Of a stretch of 35,845 nucleotides of DNA, positions 8,541-15,769 are shown piece after piece. Within the stretch, counting starts at the first letter, position 1; every line of letters begins with the position of its first letter. The stretch comes from Clostridia bacterium (lineage in GTDB: Bacteria > Bacillota > Clostridia > Christensenellales > Borkfalkiaceae), in the NCBI GenBank assembly GCA_017467265.1, contig JAFTSO010000006.1:1-35845 (forward strand), written 5' to 3'. The translations under genes were made by a program, and so were the position numbers. The notes under the pieces were generated by a model that saw only the letters and a list, made by a program, of their open reading frames with translations, was not told where the DNA came from and ran no database searches.

Positions 8541-9161
8541 ATGAAAAAGAGTTGGAACGCAGAAGAAAAATTGCAATATGAACGCGCTTTATACGCGCAG
8601 GGCTGCCGCTCGATTGCAGGGGTGGACGAAGTGGGCAGAGGCCCGTTGGCTGGACCTGTGGTGTGTGCGGCGGTGATTATGCCGCTCGACGAAGAGAACC
8701 TGATTGTCGGGGTGGACGACAGCAAAAAGCTGTCGGAGAAAAAGCGTGAACAGCTCGCCGAAGAGATCAAAAAACGCGCGCTTGCCTATACGATCGTGGA
8801 GATCGACGAAAAGGTGATCGACGAAATCAATATTTTAGAAGCGACCAAGCTGGGTATGAAACAGGCAATCGAAACGCTGTCGATTACGCCTGACGTAGTG
8901 CTCACCGACGGCAATATGACGATCGATATTTCGCATCGCCAGCATAGCGTTATCCACGGCGACGCGCTCTCCTATTCGATCGGCGCGGCGAGTATTATCG
9001 CCAAGGTATATCGTGACAAAATGATGGAAGAATATGCAAAGACTTATCCTCACTATGCTTTTGAAAAGAACAAGGGCTACGGTACGGCGGCGCATATCCA
9101 AGGGATAAAGGAGTATGGCTTATGCCCGATTCACCGCAGGACGTTCACAAAAAAGTTTTAG
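8541..9161 (+). CDS. rnhB: ribonuclease HII
   Basis: Removes ribonucleotides and RNA of RNA-DNA hybrids from DNA. The 206-residue product has the type 2 RNase H signature GVDEVGRGPLAGPVV with acidic residues Asp29-Glu30, a third acidic site in DDSKKLSEKKRE, and TDGNM plus ASIIAKVYRDKMM in the C-terminal half. The start is ATG 8541, 6 bases after rbgA. An in-frame TTG at 8535 would add two residues and cannot be excluded. The last 40 bases overlap yraN. Confidence 0.95.
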   Translation: MKKSWNAEEKLQYERALYAQGCRSIAGVDEVGRGPLAGPVVCAAVIMPLDEENLIVGVDDSKKLSEKKREQLAEEIKKRALAYTIVEIDEKVIDEINILEATKLGMKQAIETLSITPDVVLTDGNMTIDISHRQHSVIHGDALSYSIGAASIIAKVYRDKMMEEYAKTYPHYAFEKNKGYGTAAHIQGIKEYGLCPIHRRTFTKKF

Positions 9162-9481
9162 GAAAAAAGGGCGAAAAGTTCGCCGCGGCATATCTCAAAG
9201 GGTTGGGGTATAAGATTCTGAAAAAGAATTATAAAACGCCGTTTGGCGAAGCGGATATTATCGCGCAAGACAAAGGCGAGATTGTGTTCGTCGAAGTCAA
9301 AACGCGCACAGGCGATCGCTTTGGCGCGCCGCGCGAGGCGGTCACCAAGACCAAGCAGCAACGGTATTATAAGATTGCGGAGTGCTTTTGGCTGAAACTC
9401 GGCGAAGAACCGAACGCCCGTTTCGACGTGATCGAGGTGTACGAAGACGGACGTATCGAACAGTATAAAAACGCGTTTTAA
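9122..9481 (+). CDS. YraN family (UPF0102) nuclease-fold protein
   Basis: A 119-residue member of UPF0102 (YraN), a small restriction-endonuclease-like fold. It shows the family pattern GKKGEKFAAAYLKGLGYKIL near the N-terminus and the catalytic-type core GEADIIAQDKGEIVFVEVKTR (E/D...EVK), then KQQRYYKIAECFW. Its cellular role is not settled; the fold suggests DNA or RNA processing and it often neighbours rnhB. AAAGGAG (9107-9113) is well placed before ATG 9122, inside rnhB, so the two genes overlap by 40 bases in different frames. Confidence 0.92.
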   Translation: MPDSPQDVHKKVLGKKGEKFAAAYLKGLGYKILKKNYKTPFGEADIIAQDKGEIVFVEVKTRTGDRFGAPREAVTKTKQQRYYKIAECFWLKLGEEPNARFDVIEVYEDGRIEQYKNAF

Positions 9482-9493
9482 CGAAAGATTGAT

Positions 9494-9525
9494 AAAAAAA
9501 CGACGGGAATTTCCCGTCGTTTTTT
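9494..9525. terminator. bidirectional intrinsic terminator
   Basis: A perfect 15-bp inverted repeat: A6 followed by CGACGGGAA, then TTCCCGTCG followed by T6. It gives a GC stem with a T-run in both directions, so it ends both the plsX-to-yraN run (plus) and mgsA (minus). A second hairpin, GAACCGCCG/CGGCGGTTC at 9533-9556 without a T-run, lies between it and mgsA. Confidence 0.9.
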
Positions 9526-9561
9526 GTGAAATGAACCGCCGATTGTTCGGCGGTTCGTGTT

Positions 9562-9951
9562 TTAGCTACGTGCCTCAAAGAATTTACCCGATTTTAATGC
9601 TTCCAGCATAATCGTTGCGCTGCTTGCGTTGGTGGCAAGGGGGATTTTTTGAACGTCGCACAATCTCAACAGGGCGGATACGTCCGGTTCGTGGGGTTGT
9701 GCGGTCAACGGATCTCGCAAAAAGATAATTAAATCCAATTCTCCGTTAGCGAGCATCGCGCCGATTTGTTGATCGCCGCCAAGTGGACCGCTCTTCATTC
9801 TCTTGATCGGTAGAGCGGTTTCGCCCATAATGAGCGTACCTGTCGTACCGGTTGCGTACAATTCGTATTTTGCCAGCACGTCTTTGTATTTTTTTGCCAA
9901 TTCAATAATTTCGTCTTTCTTCTTGTCGTGTGCAATCAAAGCAATTTTCAC
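9562..9951 (-). CDS. mgsA: methylglyoxal synthase
   Basis: Converts dihydroxyacetone phosphate to methylglyoxal and phosphate, a glycolysis bypass used when phosphate is limiting. The 129-residue product starts [14 protein letters not shown] and contains the phosphate-binding GTTGT, the catalytic-site [13 protein letters not shown] (catalytic Asp in GGDQQ), and [22 protein letters not shown] with IPLATN. I chose GTG 9951 because AAGGAG (9959-9964, minus) sits 7 bases upstream and family proteins start here; the open frame runs 32 codons further, but that stretch holds the promoter and leader. It is a single-gene unit with its own SigA promoter. Confidence 0.95.
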   Translation of the reverse strand: MKIALIAHDKKKDEIIELAKKYKDVLAKYELYATGTTGTLIMGETALPIKRMKSGPLGGDQQIGAMLANGELDLIIFLRDPLTAQPHEPDVSALLRLCDVQKIPLATNASSATIMLEALKSGKFFEARS

Positions 9952-9990
9952 TTGTATTCTCCTTACTAATTGATTCTTGATTTCATCTAT

Positions 9991-10019
9991 ATTATATACA
10001 ATCACCTTGAAAAAGTCAA
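9991..10019 (-). promoter_or_regulatory. SigA promoter of mgsA
   Basis: On the minus strand, TTGACT (10014-10019) and TATAAT (9991-9996) are separated by exactly 17 bases. The predicted start lies about 35 bases before the GTG start codon and leaves room for the AAGGAG site. Confidence 0.85.
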
Positions 10020-10075
10020 ACGCTGAAAGGCTTTGATTAATGGACAAAGGAATTTTTTTTCATAAGGGAGAGCCT

Positions 10076-10082
10076 TTCGACA
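10076..10082 (-). promoter_or_regulatory. candidate Spo0A box upstream of spoIIGA
   Basis: TTCGACA, the reverse complement of the 0A-box core TGTCGAA, is flanked by T and AA as in the extended consensus. It lies about 95 bases before spoIIGA. In Bacillus the spoIIG operon is activated by phosphorylated Spo0A, so the position fits. TACAAT at 10135-10140 is a possible -10, without a clear -35 at 17 bases, as expected for an activator-dependent promoter. A single box is weak evidence. Confidence 0.45.
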
Positions 10083-10175
10083 AAAAAGATACCCCTTTTA
10101 CAAAAACGCCGTTTCTTCTGTTTTTGTGCCGTGGTACAATACTTTCGAGCGTTTGCGGAAAAGGACGGACGTGCT

Positions 10176-10964
10176 ATGACGGTGTATATCGAATACGCGC
10201 TGATAGAAAATTTCCTGTACGATTACGTGCTGCTACGCCTTGCTTTTTTCGCGGCGCGCGAAAAAACGAAATGGCACAAGGCGGCGTTCGCCGCCCTTTT
10301 GGGCGCGGCGTTTGCGCTCGTTTGTCCGTTCCTTTCCCTGCCAAGCGCACTGCTGTTAGCGTTAAAAATCGGCGTAGGATTGCTCCTTTGTTTGCTCGCG
10401 TTCGGACGGCTAAAAACGAAAAAGGAGTGGGGCAGGTATGCGTTCACCGCCCTTTGTTTCTTCTTTTTGACCTTTTGCTACGGTGGTGCAATACAGGCGT
10501 TTTCAGGTAAAAAAGCTCTGCCACCGCAGGCGGTATTTCTCGGCTTTTCTCTGCTCACACTCACGCTGCTTTGTTTCGTGCAAAAATGGTATGCAAAACG
10601 GAGTTTGCACGCGTTTATCTATCCGTGCACGCTTTGGTGGGGAACGCGTACGATAGGGGCGACGGGGTATTACGACAGCGGAAATAGGGCGACAAAAAAC
10701 GGCGTGCCGATCTGTTTTGTATCCCCCGAGCTTTTGTATGTCTTGCTCGGTGACGAGTGGCTGAAAGGTGGGGGGACGGGTCGCGATGAAACAGAGATCA
10801 CGACGGTGTCTGGGGTGAAAACGATTGCCCTGTATAAAGGCGAAATCGAGATGGAGATTTTTCGCGGTATTACCGCGAAAAAAGCGGTATATTTTTCACC
10901 GTCCAAGAATATGATAACACGAGAATACAAAGTGCTGCTAAACGCGGCGCTCATAGGGGAATAG
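10176..10964 (+). CDS. spoIIGA: sigma-E processing peptidase SpoIIGA
   Basis: Membrane aspartic protease that removes the pro-sequence of SigE in the mother cell. The 262-residue product has about five hydrophobic membrane segments in the first 150 residues (TVYIEYALIENFLYDYVLL onward), then a cytosolic domain with the aspartic-protease motif YYDSGN (Asp167) and a phosphate/protease-like C-terminal sheet. Bacillus SpoIIGA is somewhat longer (about 309). ATG 10176 is chosen because MTVYIEYALIEN is the usual N-terminus; a longer frame from GTG 10131 looks like leader sequence. It is 3 bases from sigE, its substrate gene, in the conserved order. Confidence 0.92.
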   Translation: MTVYIEYALIENFLYDYVLLRLAFFAAREKTKWHKAAFAALLGAAFALVCPFLSLPSALLLALKIGVGLLLCLLAFGRLKTKKEWGRYAFTALCFFFLTFCYGGAIQAFSGKKALPPQAVFLGFSLLTLTLLCFVQKWYAKRSLHAFIYPCTLWWGTRTIGATGYYDSGNRATKNGVPICFVSPELLYVLLGDEWLKGGGTGRDETEITTVSGVKTIALYKGEIEMEIFRGITAKKAVYFSPSKNMITREYKVLLNAALIGE

Positions 10965-10967
10965 GGT

Positions 10968-11681
10968 ATGCGGATTAAGGAGATTTTACGGATTTTTTTA
11001 GACAGGTTGCTCTCGGACAAGGAAACGGTGGACTACGTATGCGGCGGCGGTGAGGCGCTGCCTTTGCCGCTGTCTGCGGAAGAAGAGAGCGCGGCGCTCA
11101 AAGGGCTTGCCGACGAACGGGAAAAGGAGAACGCAAGGTCGCTCTTGATCCAGCACAATCTTCGTTTGGTAGTGTATATTGCGCGGAAGTTCGACAATAC
11201 GGGCGTGGAGAACGACGATCTTATTTCCATCGGCACGATCGGGCTGATCAAGGCGATCAATTCGTTCAAGACGGACAAGAATATCAAGCTCGCCACGTAT
11301 GCCTCGCGGTGTATTGAGAACGAAATTTTGATGTATCTGCGCCGTACGGCGCGCTTAAAGAGCGAAGTGTCTTTTGACGAGCCGCTCAACACCGATTTTG
11401 AGGGAAACGAGCTGTTGCTGTCCGACGTGTTGGGCACGTCGGCGGAGAGCGTGTACGGGGATATTGAGGCGAACGCGGAAAAAGAGCAGCTGAAAGAGGC
11501 GCTGAAAAAATTGAGCGAACGGGAGCGAAAGATTATGTTTTTACGTTTTGGACTGGGCGGCGGTGAAGAGATGACGCAAAAGGACGTCGCGGATATGCTG
11601 GGAATCTCCCAAAGCTACATATCCCGTTTGGAGAAGAAAATTATTTTGCGGTTAAAAAAGGAAATCGCCAAAATGGAATAA
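10968..11681 (+). CDS. sigE: RNA polymerase sigma factor SigE (pro-form)
   Basis: Early mother-cell sporulation sigma factor. The 237-residue product has an N-terminal pro-sequence of about 24 residues ([15 protein letters not shown]...) that ends near [15 protein letters not shown]; this matches the region of Bacillus pro-SigE where SpoIIGA cuts. Region 2 follows ([46 protein letters not shown]), then region 4 ([39 protein letters not shown]). Full length is normal. It is co-transcribed with spoIIGA 3 bases upstream. Confidence 0.96.
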   Translation: MRIKEILRIFLDRLLSDKETVDYVCGGGEALPLPLSAEEESAALKGLADEREKENARSLLIQHNLRLVVYIARKFDNTGVENDDLISIGTIGLIKAINSFKTDKNIKLATYASRCIENEILMYLRRTARLKSEVSFDEPLNTDFEGNELLLSDVLGTSAESVYGDIEANAEKEQLKEALKKLSERERKIMFLRFGLGGGEEMTQKDVADMLGISQSYISRLEKKIILRLKKEIAKME

Positions 11682-11701
11682 CGGTATTTCTTAAAACAGA
11701 C

Positions 11702-11730
11702 GTATAAAAACGGCGAGCATAGCGCATACT
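11702..11730 (+). promoter_or_regulatory. candidate SigF/SigG-type promoter before sigG
   Basis: GTATA (11702-11706), a 15-base spacer and GCGCATACT (11722-11730) fit the forespore consensus GYATA-N15-GGNNANANT with one mismatch (C for the second G). In Bacillus sigG is transcribed by SigF. The predicted start gives a leader of about 75 bases. The match is short and could be chance. Confidence 0.45.
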
Positions 11731-11813
11731 CTTCCCGAACCGTTTTTGCGGTTGAATACGACCCGTCCCCCGTCCTTTGCGGCGTACATACGGATAAGGA
11801 GGACGTGAAAAGT

Positions 11814-12581
11814 ATGCAAAAAGTAGAGATTTGCGGCGTGGATACGTCGGGGCTGCCAAAGCTCACCAAGGAAGAGGGCGAAGAGCTGATGCGGCGATTA
11901 AAAAACGGCGACAAAAAAGCAAGGGACAAGTTTATTATCGGCAATATGCGTTTAGTGCTCTCGCTTGTGAAACGCTTTCGCATTAAGAACTTGGGTGCAG
12001 ACGACGTATTTCAGGCAGGCTGCGTGGGGTTGATCAAGGCGATAGACGGGTTTGATCTGCGCGTGGGCGTGAAATTTTCCACATATGCCGTACCGATGAT
12101 CATCGGCGAGATCAAGCGGTATCTTCGCGACGGCAATTCGCTGCGCGTTTCGCGCAGTATCCGCGACACGGCGTATAAAGTGCTGAAAGCACGCGAGGCG
12201 ATCGAGTCGCGCGACGAAGAGGCGACCATTGAAAGGATCGCCGCCGAGCTGGGCGTTGCTGAACGCGAAGTGGTGTATGCTTTGGACGCGATCTCCGATC
12301 CCGTGTCCATCTACGAGCCCGTGTATAACAAATCGGGGGATACGCTCTTATTGATGGACCAGCTGTGCGATGAAAAGAACACGGACGAGATCTGGACGGA
12401 GCACGTCGCACTCTCCGAAGCGATGGAAAAGCTGGGCGACCGCGAAAGAAAAATCCTGTTTTTGCGCTATTACGAAGGCAAAACACAGACGGAGATTTCC
12501 GAGGAAGTGGGCATAAGCCAAGCGCAAGTTTCCCGTTTGGAAAAGAATGCCTTGCAAAACATCAGGCTGAATATATCCTAA
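11814..12581 (+). CDS. sigG: RNA polymerase sigma factor SigG
   Basis: Late forespore sigma factor. The 255-residue product opens with MQKVEICGVDTSGLPKL, the distinctive SigG N-terminus. Region 2 (GNMRLVLSLVKRF, VFQAGCVGLIKAIDGFDL, VKFSTYAVPMIIGEIKRYLRD), region 3 (LRVSRSIRDTAYKVLKARE) and region 4 (KLGDRERKILFLRYYEGKTQTEISEEVGISQAQVSRLEK, abbreviated here as one region) follow in order. ATG 11814 is chosen: AAGGAGG (11796-11802) is 11 bases upstream, whereas the in-frame GTG at 11805 is too close to it. The gene lies 132 bases after sigE in the classical cluster. Confidence 0.96.
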   Translation: MQKVEICGVDTSGLPKLTKEEGEELMRRLKNGDKKARDKFIIGNMRLVLSLVKRFRIKNLGADDVFQAGCVGLIKAIDGFDLRVGVKFSTYAVPMIIGEIKRYLRDGNSLRVSRSIRDTAYKVLKAREAIESRDEEATIERIAAELGVAEREVVYALDAISDPVSIYEPVYNKSGDTLLLMDQLCDEKNTDEIWTEHVALSEAMEKLGDRERKILFLRYYEGKTQTEISEEVGISQAQVSRLEKNALQNIRLNIS

Positions 12582-12659
12582 CAAAAAGCAAAAAACAGAC
12601 ACACCTTTTATCGTTCCTTGCATATACTATAACAGAGTATTTTGCAAGGGGCGTTTTTT

Positions 12660-13010
12660 ATGGAATTGAGTTTTTCCGATTTACGGACGAAGGAAGTAGT
12701 GAACACGCAGGACGGCAAAAAGCTGGGGAAGGTGTGCGATATTGCGCTGTGCTATCCCGAAAACAAATGGCTGGGGATCGTCGTACCGGGCGGCAGGGGG
12801 CTGATCGGCAAAAAGAGCGCGCTGTTTATCGATTTGAAGAGCATTGTCAAGATCGGCGAAGACGTAGTGCTGGTCAACGTTGGTTTACCGTGTGAGCGGA
12901 AAAAAGGCAAGCACGCCTGTCCGCCGCCGATTCCACAGCCGCCGATTCCGCAGCCGCCGCGCCCGACGCCCTACCAAGGCGAGCCGCGGAATTTTGAAGA
13001 TTTTGAATAG
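12660..13010 (+). CDS. ylmC: YlmC/YmxH family PRC-barrel sporulation protein
   Basis: A small PRC-barrel protein of the YlmC/YmxH family, conserved next to sigG in spore formers; its exact role is unknown. Residues 1-82 form the usual domain (FSDLRTKEVVNTQDGKKLGKVCDIAL and KKSALFIDLKSIVKIGEDVVLV). A Pro-rich tail of about 30 residues follows, with the repeat PPIPQ, which most family members lack. AAGGGG precedes ATG 12660. CATATACT at 12621-12628 resembles a SigE -10 (CATACANT), but I see no matching -35. Confidence 0.85.
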   Translation: MELSFSDLRTKEVVNTQDGKKLGKVCDIALCYPENKWLGIVVPGGRGLIGKKSALFIDLKSIVKIGEDVVLVNVGLPCERKKGKHACPPPIPQPPIPQPPRPTPYQGEPRNFEDFE

Positions 13011-13013
13011 GGA

Positions 13014-13050
13014 AAACGCCGCAAGACAATTGATCGAGCGGCTTTCTTTT
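13014..13050 (+). terminator. probable terminator of ylmC
   Basis: GCCGC (13018-13022) pairs with GCGGC (13038-13042) and is followed by TTTCTTTT; three As before the stem can extend the pairing. The stem is short, so strength is uncertain. Confidence 0.55.
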
Positions 13051-13083
13051 ATGTAAACGATTGGGGAAATATACCGAGAGTAC

Positions 13084-13112
13084 TTGACAAAATTTGGAGG
13101 ATTAAATATAAT
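13084..13112 (+). promoter_or_regulatory. consensus SigA promoter of the GtrII-like gene
   Basis: TTGACA (13084-13089), a 17-base spacer and TATAAT (13107-13112): a perfect consensus. The start should fall near 13119, 23 bases before the ATG at 13142, leaving room for CGGAG (13130-13134). Confidence 0.9.
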
Positions 13113-13141
13113 GGAAGAGTAAGAAAAAACGGAGCATACGT

Positions 13142-14803
13142 ATGGAAGAACAAGAAATTTTAGGAAATGAAGAAAGTCTTTTTCAAAGGGCGGTGCGTTG
13201 GCTGAAAAGCAAAGTGTCAAACAAATCGCTGTTTATTGTTACGCTTATCGCGACGTTTCTATTTGGGATATGTGCGCACGGCTTTGCGTTTTTTAATTTG
13301 AACGTTTCCCACGATTCGCTGTATGAATTTTACAACGAAGTTTCCGCGAAACAAAAATTCGGGATCGGCAGATTTATCGAGCCTTTCTTTCGCTTTTTGA
13401 CGGGTGAAGCCTACGTGTTGCCGTGGCTGGCAGGGGTACTAGGGTTGACCTTTATCGCTTGCGGTGTCTATTTGATGTGTAAGATACTTTCGTTGAATAG
13501 TATATGGCACGCGATTTTGTTGTCGGGCGTTTTCAGCGTGAACGTGACGATTACTGCATTGATAGCGTCGTTTATTCACGATTTTTCGGGGGATATGCTA
13601 GCGTTCTTCCTTTCGGTATGGGTTGCGTATATTTGGACGAAAGGTGGGGACAAAACGAAATTGTCCACGCTCTTTGTTATGGCATTGGTTTTGTTTGTTG
13701 TCATAGGGATATATCAGGCGTATCTCGGTGTGACGGTGACGCTCATTTTGGTATATTCGCTGTTGGCGATTGTGCGTGGTGCAGAGTGGAAACCGATGCT
13801 TAAACGGATGTTTTTTGCGGTATTGTCGGTGGTCGTTGCAAGCGTGGCATACTTGCTCGTTGCGTTGCTTTTTGAAAAACTGTGGGGACAAGCCATTTCC
13901 ACCTATAACGGTATGAGTGTGCTCTCTGTCAGTCCGTTGCGCTATCTTATCCGTATTGGGAAAGCGTACGGACGTACGTTCGCCATATTGTTTTTACCTA
14001 ACGCGCGAAAGATGTCTACGGCGTATTCGATGTGGGCGATTAAAGGCGTATGTGTGGGGAATTGGCTGATTTGTATGATCAACGCCGCTTTGCTGTTATA
14101 TACCGTATGCTGTTGCATAACGAGCTTTCGCCGCAGCAAATTGCGCACAGGGAATTTCCTTTGTGTGCTACTGTTTATGGGACTGCTGCCTCTTTCGATG
14201 AATTTGATTGTCGTGTTGGCGGAAATCTGCCACGACGTAATGAAAATTGGGACGTGGTTGTTCTATCCGATTATTGTGGCGCTCTTGCATTGGTGCGGTG
14301 AAACGGATGAAAGATCGACTGATGGAAATAAAATAAAAAAAGCCTTCGTTGTGTTCCCGATGACGCTCTTTATCATCTTCAATGGAATCGGTGTGGCAAA
14401 CACCTGCTACGTAAAAAAGGATTTGGACGCTCGCGCGACGCTGTCGTCGGTGACGAGATTGATCGAAGATATCGAGGATCAAAACGGCTATATATGTGGT
14501 GAAACGGAGGTGGCGATCTTAGGTAATTTTGACGAAATCCACAACGATTTGCCTTTGTTTGAATTGAACGGGAAAGAACTGTTCGTTGCTGGATTGGATT
14601 ACAATGCCTCGGTTAGCTATTTAGATACATGGAAATCGTATTTTGAATTTGTTGTTCGTTATCCCATCCGTTTGAGCGACATAGAGAGCGTGAATAAGCT
14701 AAAGGAAATAGAGACGGTTAAAAAGATGCCCGTCTATCCGCAGATAGGGAGTATTTGCGAAATCGACGGTGTGATTGTCGTAAAACTTTCGTATAAGGAA
14801 TAA
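13142..14803 (+). CDS. GtrII-like polytopic membrane glucosyltransferase
   Basis: A 553-residue integral membrane protein that resembles the glucosyltransferase GtrII family (PF14264), which adds glucose from a lipid carrier to surface polysaccharide. After a cytosolic N-terminus (residues 1-28) it has about ten hydrophobic segments up to near residue 440, then a soluble C-terminal domain. The first outer loop contains FNLNVSHDSLYEF and FGIGRFIEPFFRF, which resemble the acidic loop and the following SLGRF-type motif in Gram-positive GtrII proteins. It stands alone between a consensus promoter and a strong terminator, with no partner flippase (GtrA) or GtrB visible. I am fairly sure of the family type, not of the substrate. 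Confidence 0.68.
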   Translation: MEEQEILGNEESLFQRAVRWLKSKVSNKSLFIVTLIATFLFGICAHGFAFFNLNVSHDSLYEFYNEVSAKQKFGIGRFIEPFFRFLTGEAYVLPWLAGVLGLTFIACGVYLMCKILSLNSIWHAILLSGVFSVNVTITALIASFIHDFSGDMLAFFLSVWVAYIWTKGGDKTKLSTLFVMALVLFVVIGIYQAYLGVTVTLILVYSLLAIVRGAEWKPMLKRMFFAVLSVVVASVAYLLVALLFEKLWGQAISTYNGMSVLSVSPLRYLIRIGKAYGRTFAILFLPNARKMSTAYSMWAIKGVCVGNWLICMINAALLLYTVCCCITSFRRSKLRTGNFLCVLLFMGLLPLSMNLIVVLAEICHDVMKIGTWLFYPIIVALLHWCGETDERSTDGNKIKKAFVVFPMTLFIIFNGIGVANTCYVKKDLDARATLSSVTRLIEDIEDQNGYICGETEVAILGNFDEIHNDLPLFELNGKELFVAGLDYNASVSYLDTWKSYFEFVVRYPIRLSDIESVNKLKEIETVKKMPVYPQIGSICEIDGVIVVKLSYKE

Positions 14804-14806
14804 TAG

Positions 14807-14837
14807 AAAAAGACTCGTACGAACGAGTCTTTTTTTT
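14807..14837 (+). terminator. intrinsic terminator after the GtrII-like gene
   Basis: AGACTCGT (14811-14818), loop ACGA, ACGAGTCT (14823-14830), then a run of seven or more T. A-rich sequence before the stem makes it potentially bidirectional. Confidence 0.9.
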
Positions 14838-14865
14838 CTGTTGTCGTGTGGCTTTAGGTCGGTAC

Positions 14866-14894
14866 TTGACAAAACGTAAAAAAAATGATATACT
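14866..14894 (+). promoter_or_regulatory. SigA promoter of the two-component operon
   Basis: TTGACA (14866-14871), 17 bases, TATACT (14889-14894). The leader is about 155 bases long and holds an inverted repeat GTGAAA (14917-14922) / TTTCAC (14933-14938) with a further TTTTTCAC at 14942-14949, which could be an operator. Confidence 0.88.
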
Positions 14895-15058
14895 GATAAC
14901 CGAAAAAGGCGATTTTGTGAAAATATGTGTAATTTCACGTATTTTTCACGATTTTTTGCCTTAACATTAACAGAAAACGGGTATAAATATACGTGACGGT
15001 TGACAAAAAATACCAAAATGCGTCAAAAGTACCGATAAAGGGAGTTTTTACAAAGAAT

Positions 15059-15724
15059 ATGAAGATTTTGATTGTGGACGACGAAGTGATGATCAGAAAC
15101 GTTCTGCGTGAATACGTGGAGTTCGAGGGGAACGAGGCGTACGAGGCGGAAGACGGTATGCAGGCGGTAAAGATGTGCCGCGAAAACGATTACGATCTGA
15201 TTTTGATGGACGTGATGATGCCGTATTTGGACGGCTATTCGGCGGTGAAAGAAATCAAAAAGGTAAAGGACGTGCCTGTGATTATGCTCTCGGCGCGCGG
15301 AGAAGAATACGACAAACTCTTCGCCTTTGAAATCGGCGTGGACGATTACGTGACCAAGCCCTTCTCGCCCAAGGAAGTAATGGCGCGTATCAACGCCGTC
15401 ACCAAGCGGCATACGGCAAAAGAGCAAAAGAACGAGATTTTGAAGTTTGAAGGCTTGGAGATCGATATGGCGGGCAGAAACGTGTACGTCGACGGCGTGA
15501 AAGCGGAGCTTACTCCCAAGGAATACGAGCTGCTCTTTTATCTCGTCCGCAACAAAGGGATTGCGCTCACGCGTGAAAAGCTCCTGTACGACGTATGGGG
15601 ATTTGATTTTTACGGGGACGACCGCACGGTGGATACGCATATCAAGATGCTGCGCGGCAATTTGAAAGAATACCGAAAATTTATCGTCACCCTGCGTGGG
15701 TTGGGATATAAATTCGAGCTGTAA
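15059..15724 (+). CDS. OmpR/PhoB-family response regulator
   Basis: DNA-binding response regulator of 221 residues. The receiver domain has acidic pocket Asp7-Asp8, phosphoacceptor Asp51 (LILMDVMMP), a Ser/Thr switch in VIMLSAR and Lys in VTKPFSP. The winged-helix output domain begins near FEGLEIDMAGRNVYVDG and contains LTPKEYELLFYLVRNKG, LYDVWGFDFYGDDRTVDTHIKMLR and LRGLGYKFEL. The start is ATG 15059: MKILIVDDE is the normal beginning and AAAGGGAG (15037-15044) lies upstream. An open frame runs further upstream into the leader. It is 45 bases from its histidine kinase. The regulon is unknown. Confidence 0.95.
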   Translation: MKILIVDDEVMIRNVLREYVEFEGNEAYEAEDGMQAVKMCRENDYDLILMDVMMPYLDGYSAVKEIKKVKDVPVIMLSARGEEYDKLFAFEIGVDDYVTKPFSPKEVMARINAVTKRHTAKEQKNEILKFEGLEIDMAGRNVYVDGVKAELTPKEYELLFYLVRNKGIALTREKLLYDVWGFDFYGDDRTVDTHIKMLRGNLKEYRKFIVTLRGLGYKFEL

Positions 15725-15769
15725 AAACAAAAATATCGAACGTAAAAAGACGGAAAAGGAGGCTCGGCG

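Noticed and set aside
9533..9556. Second terminator for mgsA
   Set aside because: The hairpin is clear but has no T-run in either direction; the perfect bidirectional terminator at 9494-9525 is enough.
12621..12628. SigE-type promoter for ylmC (CATATACT)
   Set aside because: A good -10 match, but no recognisable -35 at the required distance.
13111..13122. Mini-ORF ATG-GAA-GAG-TAA that resembles the start of the next gene (13142)
   Set aside because: It overlaps the -10 box, so it lies upstream of the expected transcript start and would not be translated; kept only as a curiosity.
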